This document shows positions 10,282-24,240 of a stretch of DNA of 64,000 bases, in pieces (the stretch's first letter is position 1; the number at the start of each line of letters is the position of its first letter). The stretch is taken from NCBI GenBank assembly GCA_963693085.1, contig OY856409.1:1533971372-1534035371 (forward strand), read 5' to 3'. A program made the position numbers and the translations under genes. The notes beneath the pieces were generated by a model. The model saw nothing but the letters and a program-made list of their open reading frames with translations, made no database searches and had not been told where the DNA came from. The stretch is from Alisma plantago-aquatica. Its lineage: Eukaryota; Streptophyta; Magnoliopsida; Alismatales; Alismataceae.

Positions 10282-13200
10282 TGTGGGCTCCGATCTCCAA
10301 ACCACGAATTAATCCCGATTTAAACATGTGCGGAAGCAATCGATAAACAACGGAAGACAAAAATCACGGGAAATTACAACTTTTCGAGACAAGTGCTTGA
10401 AACCACAAACCTTTTCCATAGAAAAAGGATTTAAACTGTATACAACTCTGTCAAAAATACTTCTTGAGTAATTATATACATCATGATACAAAAATTCTCA
10501 AGAACTCATAACCAAAACACTCCAAGACCTGAGAGTACAGAGGACACATAGAACTGACTCTAACTACACCATAAAGCAGGCTGAGTCTCCACCTGAGATT
10601 TACTGCTCCTGGTGCTTCTGTTGCTGGGATTGGTCACCTGTGTTCTTGTTTCTCCGTCTTCGACGACCAACTAAAAAGTTGAAGTCTACGGGGTGAGACA
10701 ATTATACATAATTGCCCCAGCGAGAGTTATAACTCTCCACTAGAAGCTTTATAAGTAAAGCAAGGAATAACTTAAGCAATAAAAGCCTTCAAGGTATTCA
10801 TTAGCAGTTTTGACGACAAGCAAGAGTTCAATCATTTATGAAATATGAAGAACATCTACACTATTCAATGTAACATCAATCAAATAACTCATAGATAACT
10901 CTAACAGATATACTACGCTGTTGATTATGTTTTTCAAATAGTATTATGCCCTGTGGAGATGAGGCATACCACTCATAATCCAACTGATCGCTAAGAAGTC
11001 ACATCAGTATCATACATAGGTCATTAAAAGAGTTGGATTCTTATGACCTCATCTTCCTCAGTTAGTTAGAGGATTGTTTGTTAGACATCTGGCGGGATGT
11101 CTTTTATAATAGCTCACCAGGGTAAACTGGTCCTTCGCTATTTTTAGAGTTACAGTGGCGTTCTGTACTCTCTTCGCCATCGAAAGATTTCTTGTTTATC
11201 TTTCATCGATGCGGCGGTTGTATCTTTAAGGGAGAGTAGTGATACATCTCACCTTTTGGACTTGTGGTGGGGTTTGATGGACTACAAGAATCTACATCAA
11301 AACCTCTCACCTTGGATATCTTTTAGTGAAGGTATGACGGACTATAAAAATCTACATCAATTCCTACACTAGGATGTAAGGTTCTACACATCCATGTACC
11401 CCACATACTCAAGAGTATGTGATCCAGGAGTTCCCTGGGGAAAACCTGTTTCACCATCATTTAGACTCTGACAATGATGGATCTATGATCAGGGCTCTAC
11501 ATTTCACTTGATTAGTTAGGTACATTCAGTATTCTTTAAACATTGTTCTTCAAACAATAACATTAGCACAACAACTATAAATGAGAATACTAAAATGTAG
11601 CAGGCCTAACTCTTTTCAATTATCAATTCTCAGTCATCTCATCATAAGTCATCTGTCAAGCATGACCTTGATGATATTCATGGCTCTTACAGCCCATAAA
11701 TCTCATTAGATGTCACTAACAGTGCATCAAGATAATTCACTTATTCATAAAGCTTAAGGCATGCTTTCAATGAATATAATATGGTATTCCATACCTGGAT
11801 ATGACCCTCATCTCATGACAACCTGCATGGTTAATTCAACTGATAACAGTAAACAATTCAACAATTAGGGTTTACTAATCATCTTTCATGTCATCACCCT
11901 AAAATTAGGGTTTACTGTTCACTTCATGGTGAATTGTACTCACTACATCATAATGTAAGAGAAACATCATCATTAAGGCTCTTAAATAAGATTAAGATTC
12001 ATTGGATATCATAATTAGGGTTTCCATGACCTCACATAGGTGGATCATTCCCTAATCAAGCACATTCATGTGTCTTAGAAGTATCTTACTTGAGTTTCCA
12101 CCTTAAAAGGGTACTTTCTCTCTCTCTTAGGATACTTTCTCTCTCCTCTCACTAGTATATGGTGATAACACCACTCTAGATCAGGTTGGGTTAAGTCCTC
12201 ATTGACTAACTTAAGCCAGGACATCATCATCATGTGATTAGGGTTTGATTAGAACAAGGTTTTACCCCTTTAAACCCCTCAAAGGTATTTTGGTAATTTG
12301 CCTCATGATCACCATCATGGGTCAACTCACTAATCAATTAGTCCCTTAATGACCTAGGTTACCATTAGGATTTAGATTAGATCACCATTGAACTAATTAC
12401 ACCATCAATTGGTTAAGTACAAACCATCATCGACACCTCCAAACGGTTTCAACCTTCAAACCGTTTCAACCTCCAAACGGTTTCAACCTCCAAACGGTCT
12501 TGAGACCGTTTGGACTCAAACGGTCTTGAGTCCATTTGGATCCAAACGGTCTTGAGACCGTTTGGATGTGAAGACCGTTTGGAAGGGTTGACTTTCCAAA
12601 CCGTTTGGAGCTCAATTGGTTTGAAACTGTTTGATCATTTCAAATTGAGATCGATTGGACCAAACGATCCTGAGGTCGTTTGAGCCCAAACGGTCTTGAG
12701 ACCGTTTGGTCCAAATGTACTCAAACCGTTTGGACCTCCAAAGTGGTTCAAAGGTTACAATTGTTCATGAAAGTGTACGTTGAAGCCCTCAATTGGCCAA
12801 GGCCATGTCAAACACTTACAAATTGAGTTAATTAGGGTTAGCCTTAGTCAATTGGACATCAAATTGACCCTCAATTGAAAGCCAATTAGGGTTCAATCCT
12901 TCTCAATTAGGGTTTCAAATCGGATGGTCATCAATGTTCAACAATGTGAATCAATTCAAGGTTGAACCTATCAATTGACCTCCAATTGGGCTCAAACTTG
13001 GCTCAAACGGTCTTGAGGTCGTTTGGACATCATCCAAACGGTCTTGAGACCGTTTGCCCAAAGTTTGACCAAAACCTAAGTCGGTTTGACTAGGGTTGAA
13101 ATCCAATTAGGTCAAAAATCAGCAATTTTATCAATTCATCAACTTCTTGTAATTGGACCCTCAAACCATTAGATTAACTCAACCCTAGACCTTCAAACGG

Positions 13201-14713
13201 TCTTGGGTTGTGCCCAAACGGTCTTGAGACCGTTTGGGTCATTCAACCCAAAACTCAACAAGATCTATATATCAAATCAGCAGTTTTGACCCGATTAGGG
13301 TTTAGATGTTGAAGTGCCTTCAACTCTCAATTGGTTAAGAATTAAACTTTGATTCTTTGCAGGAATGAAATTCAATATTTAACCAACAGACACTCAAACG
13401 GTCGTCCCTTGGTCAACCCTATCAAACAGTCTTGAGACCGTTTCAATCCAAACGGTCTTGCAAGACCGTTTGACCCCAAACGGTTTGCAACCGTTTGGAC
13501 CAAAAGGGTCCAAGGTCGTTTGATAAAGTGACATAGGGAATCACGCCCCTCATCTTCAACCTCTAACAAGGTCGGTTCTCCCACTGTTTTGCTTGCAAAA
13601 GTGCATGGAAGAAGGGAGGTAGAAGAAGAACTAGCAAGTAAATTTTGCTAGAACTAAGCATGCATATAAAGCAAGAGTTTAGAGTTATAAAACCCGCCTA
13701 AAGGTTGATTATAGAGCTCCAAGCCTTCAAGATCCAAGCTTTAATGGCGTCCTTGAGCTCCACAACTTGGTCAGAGGTGAATTCTCCAAGGAAACGTAGG
13801 TTTGGTCGGCTAGAACAAGAAGACTAAGTAAGCTATCTACAAAACCAACCTTAAAGGATGAATTCCTCCATGAATTCGAGCTAGAAGGTGGTGTTCTCTT
13901 ACCTAGAACAGGTTGGTCGTCCCCCTGAACTCCAGAGCTATCCTTGGTCATTTGAGCAAGAAGAGAAGAGAAGTGAAGGGAAAGAAAGATGGTTCACTTA
14001 TCTTGCAAGGAAGTGGCTTATATACTTTAGCCCCTTTTACACCATAAGGACCTCTCAAGATTGGAAATCACATCTAGGTCCCTCCTTGCTCAAGGGCACG
14101 TCCAAACCCATCTAACCTTATGCAAATCTCATGAAATCTCAAGATCTAAGGGTAAAGGAAGCTAACCTACAACTAGGGTACATACATGAAAAGTCTCCAT
14201 ACCCATATTAGGTGACTTTCACCACAAAGGTCATTTTTCTCATCTGATTATTCATAGATGTGTCCCTTTCATCATTTCTACTCTAAATGATGACAAGAGT
14301 TATACAAGATATTCTAGATAGTGGAAATTACAAGTTGGACCCCTCAATTTGGGTAAATTGCACTTTACTCCAAATTAGGGTTTTTAAGCATAAGGATTGC
14401 TTCCACAGCTGCACCTTTGTGCTCAAGCTTGGGAAATCCTTCAAACTTCACCATGAACATCCTCATGATGTTTCAATATCAGAGGAACATCTTAACCTTG
14501 TGATTTTGCAAGTTGAACCCTTAAACTGGGTAATTTGCACATAGGTCCCTGCATACAACACAATGCTACAACTTTATACAAAAAGGAGAAAATTTTGAAA
14601 TTATATGTTCCTGAGGAACTTAATTACATGCGAGGGAGTATTCACAAGTATATAATTACATATTTAGGCAAAACTTCCAGGGTTAGGTTATAACCCAGGT
14701 CAGGGATGTTACA
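10282..14713 (-). repeat. LTR 2, shared by copies A and B
   Basis: This LTR is 4,432 bp and serves at once as 5' LTR of copy A and 3' LTR of copy B. It starts TGTAACATCCC (minus strand, at 14713) and ends in CA. It lacks some of the palindrome copies present in LTR 1. No coding potential is recognisable. Confidence 0.9.
12439..13523. repeat. Palindrome array in LTR 2
   Basis: This is the same inverted-repeat family as at 3041-4266, with about five good copies and several half sites. It is shorter than in LTR 1 because the minisatellite has one unit and one stretch near 12700 is missing. Confidence 0.8.
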
Positions 14714-14735
14714 AATTCTTCACCCCTTCAAAAGG
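14714..14735 (-). other. Polypurine tract, copy B
   Basis: It is identical to the tract at 5456-5477 and adjoins the start of LTR 2, as needed for plus-strand priming of copy B. Confidence 0.75.
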
Positions 14736-14763
14736 ATTTCGTCCCCGAAATCGATAAAGTGTA

Positions 14764-16083
14764 TTATAAGAAAAGAGTAGGGTATTTCCTTCTCATCTCA
14801 TCCTCTAGTTCCCAAGTGGCTTCTTCAACACCACGATGGTTCCAGAGGACTTTCACCTGGCTTATATCCTTCTTATTTAACTTTTTAGTTCTGTTATCGA
14901 GGATTGACACTGGTCCCTCCTCATATGTTATATCTTCTTTCAATTCTACTTCCATAGGTTGTAGAACTGACTCGGTGTCTGGGTGACATTTCCTCAGCAT
15001 GGAAATGTGAAACACAGGGTGTAGCTTCTGCAACTCCTGAGGTAACTCTAGTCTATAGGCCACCTTTCCAACTCTTTCAACAATTGGATAAGGCCCCATA
15101 AATCTAGGAGCTAACTTCCCTTTTCTTCCAAAACGAAGGACTCCTTTCCAAGGTGAGACCTTGAGATACAATCTGTCTCCAACCTGGAATTCTAGGGGTC
15201 TACGACGTTTATCAGCATACGATTTCTGTCTATCCTGTGCAGTCTTAAGCTGTTGTTGTATAACTATAATCTTCTCTGTAGTTTGCTGCACAAGATCAGG
15301 ACCTAACAACTGGTGCTCACCAGTCTCATACCAACACAAGGGTGATCTACAACGTCTACCATATAAGGCTTCATATGGTTCCATATCAATGCTATGCTGA
15401 TAGCTATTGTTATAGGAAAACTCTATCAAGTTCAGATGTAGATCCCAACTCCCGGTAAACTGGAGAACACATGCTCTCAACAGATCTTCCAAGGTCTGTA
15501 TAGTCCTTTCCGACTGTCCATCAGTCTGTGGATGAAAGGCTGTACTAAACCTTAACTTTGTGCCTAGGGCTCTGTGTAACTGTTCCCAAAAGCGACTTGT
15601 AAACTGGGGACCTCTGTCAGAAACTATAGTGACAGGAACTCCGTGCAAACACACTATCTCTTGAACATACAACTGGGATAACCTTTCAGCAGAATAGGTT
15701 GTTTTGACAGGTAAGAAATGTGTTGTCTTTGTCAACCTATCAACAACTACCCAAATGGAATCATGTCCTTTGTTTGTCCTGGGTAGGCCAACAACAAAGT
15801 CCATGGTCACATGGTCCCACTTCCATTGTGGTATGGGTAAAGGTTGCATTGTTCCTGCAGGTTTTTGGTGCTCAGCCTTGACTTGCTGACACACAGGACA
15901 CCTCAGAACAAACTCATCTACATCCTTCTTCATCCCAGGCCACCAATACATATCTTTCAAGTTTCGATACATCTTGGTGCTCCCTGGATGCATAGCATAC
16001 ATCGAAGAATGAGCTTCCTCCAGAACTAACTTCCGCAGGTTACCCACATCTGACACTATCATCCTTCCATGATAGCATGCCAC
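14764..16083 (-). CDS. Integrase with chromodomain-like tail, gypsy copy B (polyprotein segment)
   Basis: An open segment of 439 codons contains a complete-looking integrase. The zinc finger has H25, H32, C62 and C65. The DD35E core has D95 (TMDF), D156 (VSDRGPQF) and E192 (DGQSERT), and there is a GPY motif at about 330-332. A chromodomain-like tail at about 405-435 has aromatic and acidic residues (WNHRGVEEATWELE). It should join element cDNA to chromosomal DNA, with the tail binding chromatin. Its Met is internal to the polyprotein: upstream lies a TAG at 16096-16098 where copy A has GAG, so this part is cut off from reverse transcriptase. It is far better preserved than the copy A equivalent. 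Confidence 0.9.
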   Translation of the reverse strand: MACYHGRMIVSDVGNLRKLVLEEAHSSMYAMHPGSTKMYRNLKDMYWWPGMKKDVDEFVLRCPVCQQVKAEHQKPAGTMQPLPIPQWKWDHVTMDFVVGLPRTNKGHDSIWVVVDRLTKTTHFLPVKTTYSAERLSQLYVQEIVCLHGVPVTIVSDRGPQFTSRFWEQLHRALGTKLRFSTAFHPQTDGQSERTIQTLEDLLRACVLQFTGSWDLHLNLIEFSYNNSYQHSIDMEPYEALYGRRCRSPLCWYETGEHQLLGPDLVQQTTEKIIVIQQQLKTAQDRQKSYADKRRRPLEFQVGDRLYLKVSPWKGVLRFGRKGKLAPRFMGPYPIVERVGKVAYRLELPQELQKLHPVFHISMLRKCHPDTESVLQPMEVELKEDITYEEGPVSILDNRTKKLNKKDISQVKVLWNHRGVEEATWELEDEMRRKYPTLFL

Positions 16084-16095
16084 CTGGTCATCTGA

Positions 16096-18588
16096 CTAAT
16101 GAAAACCTTCTCGCTTCTCATCACCAAACTCAGATCTAATCTGTTGAACTTTAGCATCTAATCGTTGTGCCTCCTTTATCTGCTCTCTTAAGGTAGGTTT
16201 AATCTGCATCTCAGCTAACAAACCAGCTAACAATGATGCCTTCAACTGCACATTATCTTGCCTTAAAGAGATAAGCATATCTCTCCTAGAGCATACTAAG
16301 GAACTTAGTTGTGCTCTATCCATAGTTGATGTTGCTGATTTCCTACTCAAGGCATCTACAACCACATTGGCCTTGCCCGGATGGTAATCAATTGTACAGT
16401 CATAGTCCTTGATTAACTCCATCCAGCGACGTTGCCTCATGTTAAGCTCATGCTGAGAGAAGATATACTTAAGGTTCTTGTGGTCTGTGAAAATCTGGAA
16501 GGTTTCTCCGTAGAGATAATGTCTCCAGATTTTTAAGGCATGGACCACAACAACTAACTCCAGATCGTGTGTCGGATAATTTTCCTCGTGTTTCTTAAGC
16601 TGTCGGGAAGCAAAAGAAATCACTTGTTTATCCTGCACCAACACACATCCAAGTCCATTTTTGGAGGCATCACAGAAGATTATATATTCCTTTCCTTGCT
16701 CAGGTAGCACAAGCACAGGTGCACTTGTCAACCTCTCCTTCAACAGCTGAAAATACTGTTGACACTTATCACTCCAAGCAAAAGGAACATCCTTCCGGGT
16801 TAACTTGGTCAAAGGTAAGGCTATAGAACTGAAATTCTTAATAAACCTTAGATAATAGCCAGCTAACCCTAAGAAACTTCTAATCTCCGTCGGTGTCTTC
16901 GGTTGTTCCCACTGTAGAACAGATTCTACCTTTGCAGGGTCAACACGAATTCCCGAGGCAGATACCACATGTCCAAGGAAAGACACTTCAGATAACCAGA
17001 ACTCACACTTGCTAAACTTAGCGTATAGCTTATGTTCTCTTAGCAATGTCAAAGTTTGGCGAAGATGCTGCTCATGCTGCTGAGCATCCTTACTATAAAT
17101 CAGTATGTCATCTATGAAGATGACAACACACTGATCAAGGAAGGGTCGAAAGACTCTATTCATGAGTTCCATGAATGCAGCTGGTGCATTGGTTAGTCCA
17201 AACGACATAACCGTGAACTCATAGTGACCATATCTTGTCCTAAAGGCAGACTTGGATATGTCACTATCCTTAATGCGGAGTTGATGATATCCAGACCTTA
17301 AGTCTATCTTGGAGAAAACTGTTGCACCACGCAACTGGTCGAAAAGATCATCAATCCTCGGCAAAGGATACTTGTTCTTTATTGTTACTTTATTGAGTTT
17401 TCTATAGTCAATGCACAACCGCATTGATCCATCTTTCTTTTTAACAAACAAAACCGGAGCACCCCAAGGTGAGGTACTCGGTCGAATGAAGCCCTTCTCA
17501 AGTAACTCTTGAAGCTGTTTCTTGAGTTCTGCCATCTCGGCGGGCGCCATCCTATACGGATTCTGGGCTATGGGTTTCGTATCTGGGACCAAATTGATCT
17601 CAAAATCAATCTCCTGAGGTGGTGGTATACCAAGAAGTTCTTCAGGAAACACATCCTTGAATTCCCTGACTATAGGAACTTCAGCAGGATTGGAACTCTC
17701 TTTGGTAATATCTACCACATGGGCTAAGAATGCATAACATCCTTGCCTCATCAACTTATCAGCAACCATAGCTGATACAAGACAGGTGGGCAGAATCTTT
17801 CTTTCTCCTTGAAAGATCCATGTGTTGCTTTCATCAGCAAACACTGCCAACTTGGACTCACAATCCAAGACAACTCGATACCTTTCCAAGGTATCCATCC
17901 CTAGGATTACATCAAATCCTTGCATATCAAGCGGTATAAGGTCCACTTGAATGCGATGTTTAGAAAAGAAGATTACGCAGGGAGAGCATACTTCTTGTAG
18001 AACGGCAGACCCACTCAACGGAGTCTCCAACAACAACCTATCTGCCCTATGACTAGCTGTCATATTGCAGTTATGAATCACTCTTCGAGTGATGAAAGAG
18101 TGCGTAGCACCCGGATCAATCAGAACAGATACTACACAAGATTTAGACATATCAGAATATAAAAGTTCCATCTGACCTGTCACCACTTGTGGATCAACCA
18201 CTGCTTCTGGTGGGTTCATAGCATAGAACGTAGTTGTAGCCTGTTGTTGAGGTGGTGCTGATGATCCGGCTTGAGATGCTTTCCCGCGTCCTCGACATGT
18301 TCCTTGAGATTGCCCTCTTTGTGATCCCTGTTGTCCTTGTCTCGGAGGCTGTGTCACACTGACAGGCTTAGATCGACAGTCCTTCATCAAATGTCCCACC
18401 TTACCACAGTTGTAACAGCTTCTCTCTTGTGGTCTTGGTGGTCCAGTGGCAGACATTGATGCAGAACCCTGTGTCTCCCGAGGTGGTTGTCCTCTTCCTC
18501 TACCTCTACTTGGAGACCACTGAGTCTGAGAACTAGATCTAGATGGTGGAGGGTTAGGTGCAGAGGATCTAGACTTCTTAAAGTCCAT
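16096..18588 (-). CDS. Gag C-terminus, protease, reverse transcriptase and RNase H, gypsy copy B
   Basis: An open segment of 830 codons. In order: CCHC knuckle (C58, C61, H66, C71), protease with D158 in IDPGAT, reverse transcriptase with D429 (KIDL) and FIDD at 491-494, and RNase H with D640, E677 and D702. An HPGKANVV motif near 736 leads toward integrase. The frame ends at a TAG (16096-16098) where copy A keeps GAG, and begins after a TAG at 18622-18624 that breaks gag. The domain order protease-RT-RNase H-integrase is that of Ty3/gypsy. All catalytic residues I can identify are present, so this copy died recently or only by point mutation. Confidence 0.9.
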   Translation of the reverse strand: MDFKKSRSSAPNPPPSRSSSQTQWSPSRGRGRGQPPRETQGSASMSATGPPRPQERSCYNCGKVGHLMKDCRSKPVSVTQPPRQGQQGSQRGQSQGTCRGRGKASQAGSSAPPQQQATTTFYAMNPPEAVVDPQVVTGQMELLYSDMSKSCVVSVLIDPGATHSFITRRVIHNCNMTASHRADRLLLETPLSGSAVLQEVCSPCVIFFSKHRIQVDLIPLDMQGFDVILGMDTLERYRVVLDCESKLAVFADESNTWIFQGERKILPTCLVSAMVADKLMRQGCYAFLAHVVDITKESSNPAEVPIVREFKDVFPEELLGIPPPQEIDFEINLVPDTKPIAQNPYRMAPAEMAELKKQLQELLEKGFIRPSTSPWGAPVLFVKKKDGSMRLCIDYRKLNKVTIKNKYPLPRIDDLFDQLRGATVFSKIDLRSGYHQLRIKDSDISKSAFRTRYGHYEFTVMSFGLTNAPAAFMELMNRVFRPFLDQCVVIFIDDILIYSKDAQQHEQHLRQTLTLLREHKLYAKFSKCEFWLSEVSFLGHVVSASGIRVDPAKVESVLQWEQPKTPTEIRSFLGLAGYYLRFIKNFSSIALPLTKLTRKDVPFAWSDKCQQYFQLLKERLTSAPVLVLPEQGKEYIIFCDASKNGLGCVLVQDKQVISFASRQLKKHEENYPTHDLELVVVVHALKIWRHYLYGETFQIFTDHKNLKYIFSQHELNMRQRRWMELIKDYDCTIDYHPGKANVVVDALSRKSATSTMDRAQLSSLVCSRRDMLISLRQDNVQLKASLLAGLLAEMQIKPTLREQIKEAQRLDAKVQQIRSEFGDEKREGFH

Positions 18589-18621
18589 AGATGAAGAACC
18601 CTGGAACTGTAGATATCTTTT

Positions 18622-19384
18622 CTAGGTTTGCCTATTTTCAACCACAGATCTCTCTATCCTTCGGACTGACTCAACGAAGGTAGAGAATCTCTCTCGGTTT
18701 TCTAAGGCAGACACTGGGGTAGACATGTCAGCATTCAAACCCCTCTCGAATCTTCTGATTCTCTCTTCTTCTGTGGCAGCCATGTGTGGACAAAACCGCA
18801 AGAGCTCCATGAACTTAGCTTCATACTCACTAATGTTCATGACTCCCTGCCTCAGTCTCTCAAACTGAGAGATCTTCTCGTCTAGGAAAGTCTTTGGATA
18901 ATATCTCTGAACAAATTCCCGCCGAAAGTCTTCCCACGAGATCTCTATTCCAGGTCTCTTCTGCTCTTCCATTGTCCACCAATGACCAGCACTTCCTTTG
19001 AGAAGATAGACAGCATGTCTGACCTTCTCAGCTTCAGGGATATTGAGTATCCTGAATGCTTTCTCCAGCTCTGTCAACCACAGATCAACATCTGTGGGGT
19101 CAGCAGTCCCAAGATACTCGGTAGCTCCGACACGACGTAGTCACTCGAACGTTTTCCCGATACCTTGACCTTCTGGTTGGACAGGTGCCCTGGGTGCAGG
19201 CATAGGCATCCTGTCGGTTATGTGTGTCATGGCAGTCATAAACTGCCCAAACATTGTCTGAACTGCTGGGTTACCCATGTCGGCTGGGTCGAACTACAGG
19301 TTGTTCCATCTCTAGTATTCCTGCACCGCCTTGGGGTGCACTAGCACTGCTTTCTACCACATTCTCATCATGTGGCTCTGACAT
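18622..19384 (-). pseudogene. Gag N-terminal part, gypsy copy B, broken
   Basis: The frame should start at 19384 (MSEPHDENVV). A 26-base deletion near 19298, relative to copy A, shifts the frame. A TGA at 19141-19143 (CGA in copy A) and a TAG at 18622-18624 (CAG in copy A) interrupt it again. Capsid-domain sequence such as KVRHAVYLLKGSAGHWW is preserved within 18622-19077. The protein would build the particle, but this copy cannot. Confidence 0.85.
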
Positions 19385-19498
19385 TCTTATGTATCTTCTT
19401 CTCCTGAGGAGCAGAAGATTCTATTAGATAAGGAAGGAATACTAAAGATAGACTCGACTTCCTATGTCCTATGCCTCTGTAGACTCGGCGAACCTAGA

Positions 19499-19510
19499 GC
19501 TCTGATACCA
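19499..19510 (-). other. Primer-binding site, copy B
   Basis: Minus-strand TGGTATCAGAGC, as in copy A, lies six bases inside LTR 3 and matches the initiator tRNA-Met 3' end. Confidence 0.9.
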
Positions 19511-21671
19511 CTTAATTGTGGGCTCCGATCTCCAAACCACGAATTAATCCCGATTTAAACATGTGCGGAAGCAATCGATAAACAGCGGAAGACAAAAATC
19601 ACGGGAAATTACAACTTTTCGAGACAAGAGCTTGAAACCACAAACCTTTTCCATAGAAAAAGGATTTAAACTGTATACAACTCTGTCAAAAATACTTCTT
19701 GAGTAATTATATACATCATGATACAAAAATTCTCAAGAACTCATAACCAAAACACTCCAAGACCTGAGAGTATAGAGGACACATAGAACTGACTCTAACT
19801 ACACCATAAAGCAGGCTGAGTCTCCACCTGAGATTTACTGCTCCTGGTGCTGCTGTTGCTGGGATTGGTCACCTGTGTTCTTGTTTCTCCGTCTTCGACG
19901 ACCACCTAAAAAGTTGAAGTCTACGGGGTGAGACAATTATACATAATTGCCCCAGCGAGAGTTATAACTCTCCACTAGAAGCTTTATAAGCAAAGCAAGG
20001 AATAACTTAAGCAATAAAAGCCTTCAAGGTATTCATTAGCAGTTTTGACGACAAGCAAGAGTTCAATCATTTATGAAATATGAAGAACATCTATACTATT
20101 CAATGTAACATCAATCAAATAACTCGTAGATAACTCTAACAGATATACTACGATGTTGATTATGTTTTTCAAACAGTATTATGCCCTGTGGAGATGAGGC
20201 ATACCACTCATACTCCAACTGATCGCTAAGAAGTCACATCAGTATCATACATAGGTCATTAAAAGAGCTGGATTCTTATGACCTCATCTTCCTCAGTCAG
20301 TTAGAGGATTGTTTGTTAGACATCTGGAGGGATGTCTTTTATAATAGCTCACCAGGGTAAACTGGTCCTTCGCTATTTTTAGAGTTACAGTGGTGTTCCG
20401 TACTCTCTTCGCCATCGGAAGATTTCTTGTTTATCTTTCATCGATGCGGTGGTTGTGTCTTTAAGGGAGAGTAGTGATACATCTCACCTTTTGGACATGT
20501 GGTGGGGTTTGATGGACTACAAGAATCTACATCAAAACCTCTCACCTTGGATATCTTTTAGTGAAGGTATGACGGACTATAAAAATCTACATCATTTCCT
20601 ACACTAGGATGTAAGGTTCTACACATCCATGTAGCCCACATACTCAAGAGTATGTGATCCATGAGTTCCCTGGGGAAAACCTGTTTCACCATCATTTAGA
20701 CTCTGATAATGATGGATCTATGATTAGGGCTCTACATTTCACTTGATTAGTTAGGTACATTCAGTATTCTTTAAACATTGTTCTTCAAACAATAACATTA
20801 GCACAACAGCTATAAATGAGAATACTAAAATGTAGCAGGCCTAACTCTTTTCAATTATCAGTTCTCACGCATCTCATCATAAGTCATCTGTCAAGCATGA
20901 CCTTGATGATATTCATGGCTCTTACAGCCCATAAATCTCATTAGATGCCACTAACAGTGCATCAAGATAATTCACTTATTCATAAAGCTTAAGCCATGCT
21001 TTCAATGAATATAATATGGTATTCCATACCTGGATATGACCCTCATCTCATGACAACCTGCATGGTTAATTCAACTGATAACAATAAACAATTCAACAAT
21101 TAGGGTTTACTATTCATCTTTCATGTCATCACCCTAAAATTAGGGTTTACTGTTCACTTCATGGTGAATTGTACTCATTACATCATCATGTAAGAGAAAC
21201 ATCATCATTAAGGCTTTTAAATAAGATTAAGATTCGTTGGATATCATAATTAGGGTTTCCATGACCTCACATAGGTGGATCATTCCCTAATCAAGCACAT
21301 TCATGTGTATTAGAAGTATCTTACTTGAGTTTCCACCTTAAAAGGGTACTTTCTCTCTCTTAGGATACTTTCCCTCTCCTCTCACTAGTAGATGGTGATA
21401 ACACCACTCTAGATCAGGTTGCGTTAAGTCCTCATTGACTAACTTAAGCCAGGACATCATCATCATGTGATTAGGGTTTGATTAGAACAAGGTTTTACCC
21501 CTTTAAACCCCTCAAGGGTATTTTGGTAATTTGCCTCATGATCACCATCATGGGTCAACTCACTAATCACTTAGTCCCTTAATGACCTAGGTTACCATTA
21601 GGATTTAGATTAGATCACCATTGAACTAATTACACCATCAATTGGTTAAGTACAAACCATCATCAACACCT

Positions 21672-22826
21672 CCAAACGGTTTCAACCTTCAAACGATTTC
21701 AACCTCCAAACGGTTTCAACCTCCAAACGGTCTTGAGACCGTTTGGCCTCAAACGGTCTTGAGACCGTTTGGATGTGAAGACCGTTTGGAAGGGTTGACT
21801 TTCCAAACCGTTTGGAGCTCAATTGGTTTGAAACCGTTTGATCATTTCAACTTGAGATCGATTGGACCAAACGATCCTGAGGTCGTTTGAGCCCAAACGG
21901 TCTTGAGACCATTTGGCCCCAAATGGTCTTGAGACCGTTTGGCCCCAAACGGTGTCCAAATGGGCTCAAACCGTTTGGACCTCCAAAGTGGTTCAAAGGT
22001 TACAATTGTTCATGAAAGTGTATGTTGAAGCCCTCAATTGGCCAAGGCCATGTCAACCACTTACAAATTGAGTTAATTAGGGTTATCCTTAGTCAATTGG
22101 ACATCAAATTGACCCTCAATTGAAAGCCAATTAGGGTTCAATCCTTCTCAATTAGGGTTTTAAATCGGATGGTCATCAATGTTTAACAATGTGAATCAAT
22201 TCAAGGTTGAACCTATCAATTGACCTCCAATTGGGCTCAAACTTGGCCCAAACGGTCTTGAGGTCGTTTGGACATCATCCAAACGGTCTTGAGACCGTTT
22301 GCCCACAGTTTGACCAAAACCTAAGTCAGTTTGACTAGGGTTGAAATCCAATTAGGTCAAAAATCAGCAATTTTATCAATTCATCAACTTCTTGTAATTG
22401 GACCCTCAAACCATTAGATTAACTCAACCCTAGACCTTCAAACGGTCTTGGGTTGTGCCCAAACGGTCTTGAGACCGTTTGGAGGAACCCCCAAATGGTC
22501 TTGAGACCGTTTGGGTCCTTCAACCCAAAACTCAACAAGATCTATATATCAAATCAGCAGTTTTGACCCGATTAGGGTTTAGATGTTGAAGTGCCTTCAA
22601 CTCTCAATTGGTTAAGAATTAAACTTTGATTCTTTGCAGGAATGAAATTCAATATTTAGCCAACAGACCCTCAAACGGTCGTCCCTTGGTCAACCCTATC
22701 AAATGGTCTTGAGACTGTTTCAATCCAAACGGTCTTGCAAGACCGTTTGAGGGCAAACGGTTTGAAACCATTTGACCCCAAACGGTTTGCAACCGTTTGG
22801 ACCAAAAGGGTCCAAGGTCGTTTGAT
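21672..22826. repeat. Palindrome array in LTR 3
   Basis: This is the same family as at 3041-4266, with roughly five good copies and several decayed arms. The minisatellite has two units here, one carrying a C-to-T change. Confidence 0.8.
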
Positions 22827-24240
22827 AAAGTGACATAGGGAATCACGCCCCTCATCTTCAACCTCTAGCAAGTTCGGTTCTCCCAATGTTTTGCTTGCAA
22901 AAGTGCAAGGAAGAAGGGAGGTAGAAGAAGAACTAGCAAGTAAATTTTGCAAGAACTAAGCATGCATATAAAGCAAGAGTTTAGAGTTATAAAACCCACC
23001 TAAAGGTTGATTCTAGAGCTCCAAGCTTTAATGGCGTCCTTGAGCTCCACAACTTGGTCAGAGGTGAATTCTCCAAGGAAACATAGGTTTGGTCGGCTAG
23101 AACAAGAAGACTAAGTAAGCTATCCACAAAACCAACCTTAAAGGATGAATTCCTCCATGAATTCGAGCTAGAAGGTGGTGTTCTCTTACCTAGAACAGGT
23201 TGGTCGTCCCCCTGAGCTCCAGAGCTATCCTTGGTCGTTTGAGCAAGAAGAGAAGAGAAGTGAAGGGAAAGAAAGATCGTTCACTTATCTTGCAAGGAAG
23301 TTGCTTATATACTTTAGCCCCTTTTACACCATAAGGACCTCTCAAGATTGGAAATCACATCTAGGTCCCTCCTTGCTCAAGGGCACGTCCAAACCTGTGA
23401 TAACCTAGATTTTTGAGTTTTAATAACTAATACAATAATTAGAGACAAGCATTCTATGTATGATGTCCAAATACCAAATTGAGGAATTGGTTATACAATT
23501 ATGGATTCCTTCACAATTATTTGGTGATTGGAAATATGATGGAGGACTATGATGCCTAATTGAATTCAATTATGAAGGAATAATCTTACTAATTGATTAA
23601 GTCCTCATAAGACCAATCATTCATTTAGTGATCCAGTGAGTCGTGAACGAATTGCTTTTGAAGAATCATATACATATGAAACAATGTTGAAGTTTTGGAG
23701 TCAACTTGGATTAAATGGCATATCATTTTCACATAATGTAAAACCCTAGGTGTCACATGAAGGTGAACTTTAGGTATTAATGTTCTTAGTAAATAACCAT
23801 GCCTAACCTTCGAATTTCCTCCCCAAACTTATGCCACATCTACATCATGACATTATAAAGCTACACCTAAAATTTCATTGCATTTGGACCACCCAATTAG
23901 GAGATATTAGAAATTGAAATAATGTATTGTATTGCTTTTAGAACTTGATGGACCCTGGCCCGGATCCGGATCCGGATCCGTGGAAGAGACGACTGAGTCG
24001 TCCTCCTTGCCCGTTTCTCACGGAGCTCGGCCTACTCAGTAGCGCCATCCTTCAAACCCTCGTCTCTCTCTCACCTCTAGATCATATCTCGCCAAAGCTA
24101 GCTTTTCAGATCCGGTTTCTCCTGGTCGTTCGAACGAGCCCAAGAAATATCGCTAACAACCAGGGATTAGAAAACGCCCATGTCGGCGCCATGGACCCGT
24201 CGGCCACAATAGGGGAGGCAATGCTAGGCCTCGTGGTGCC

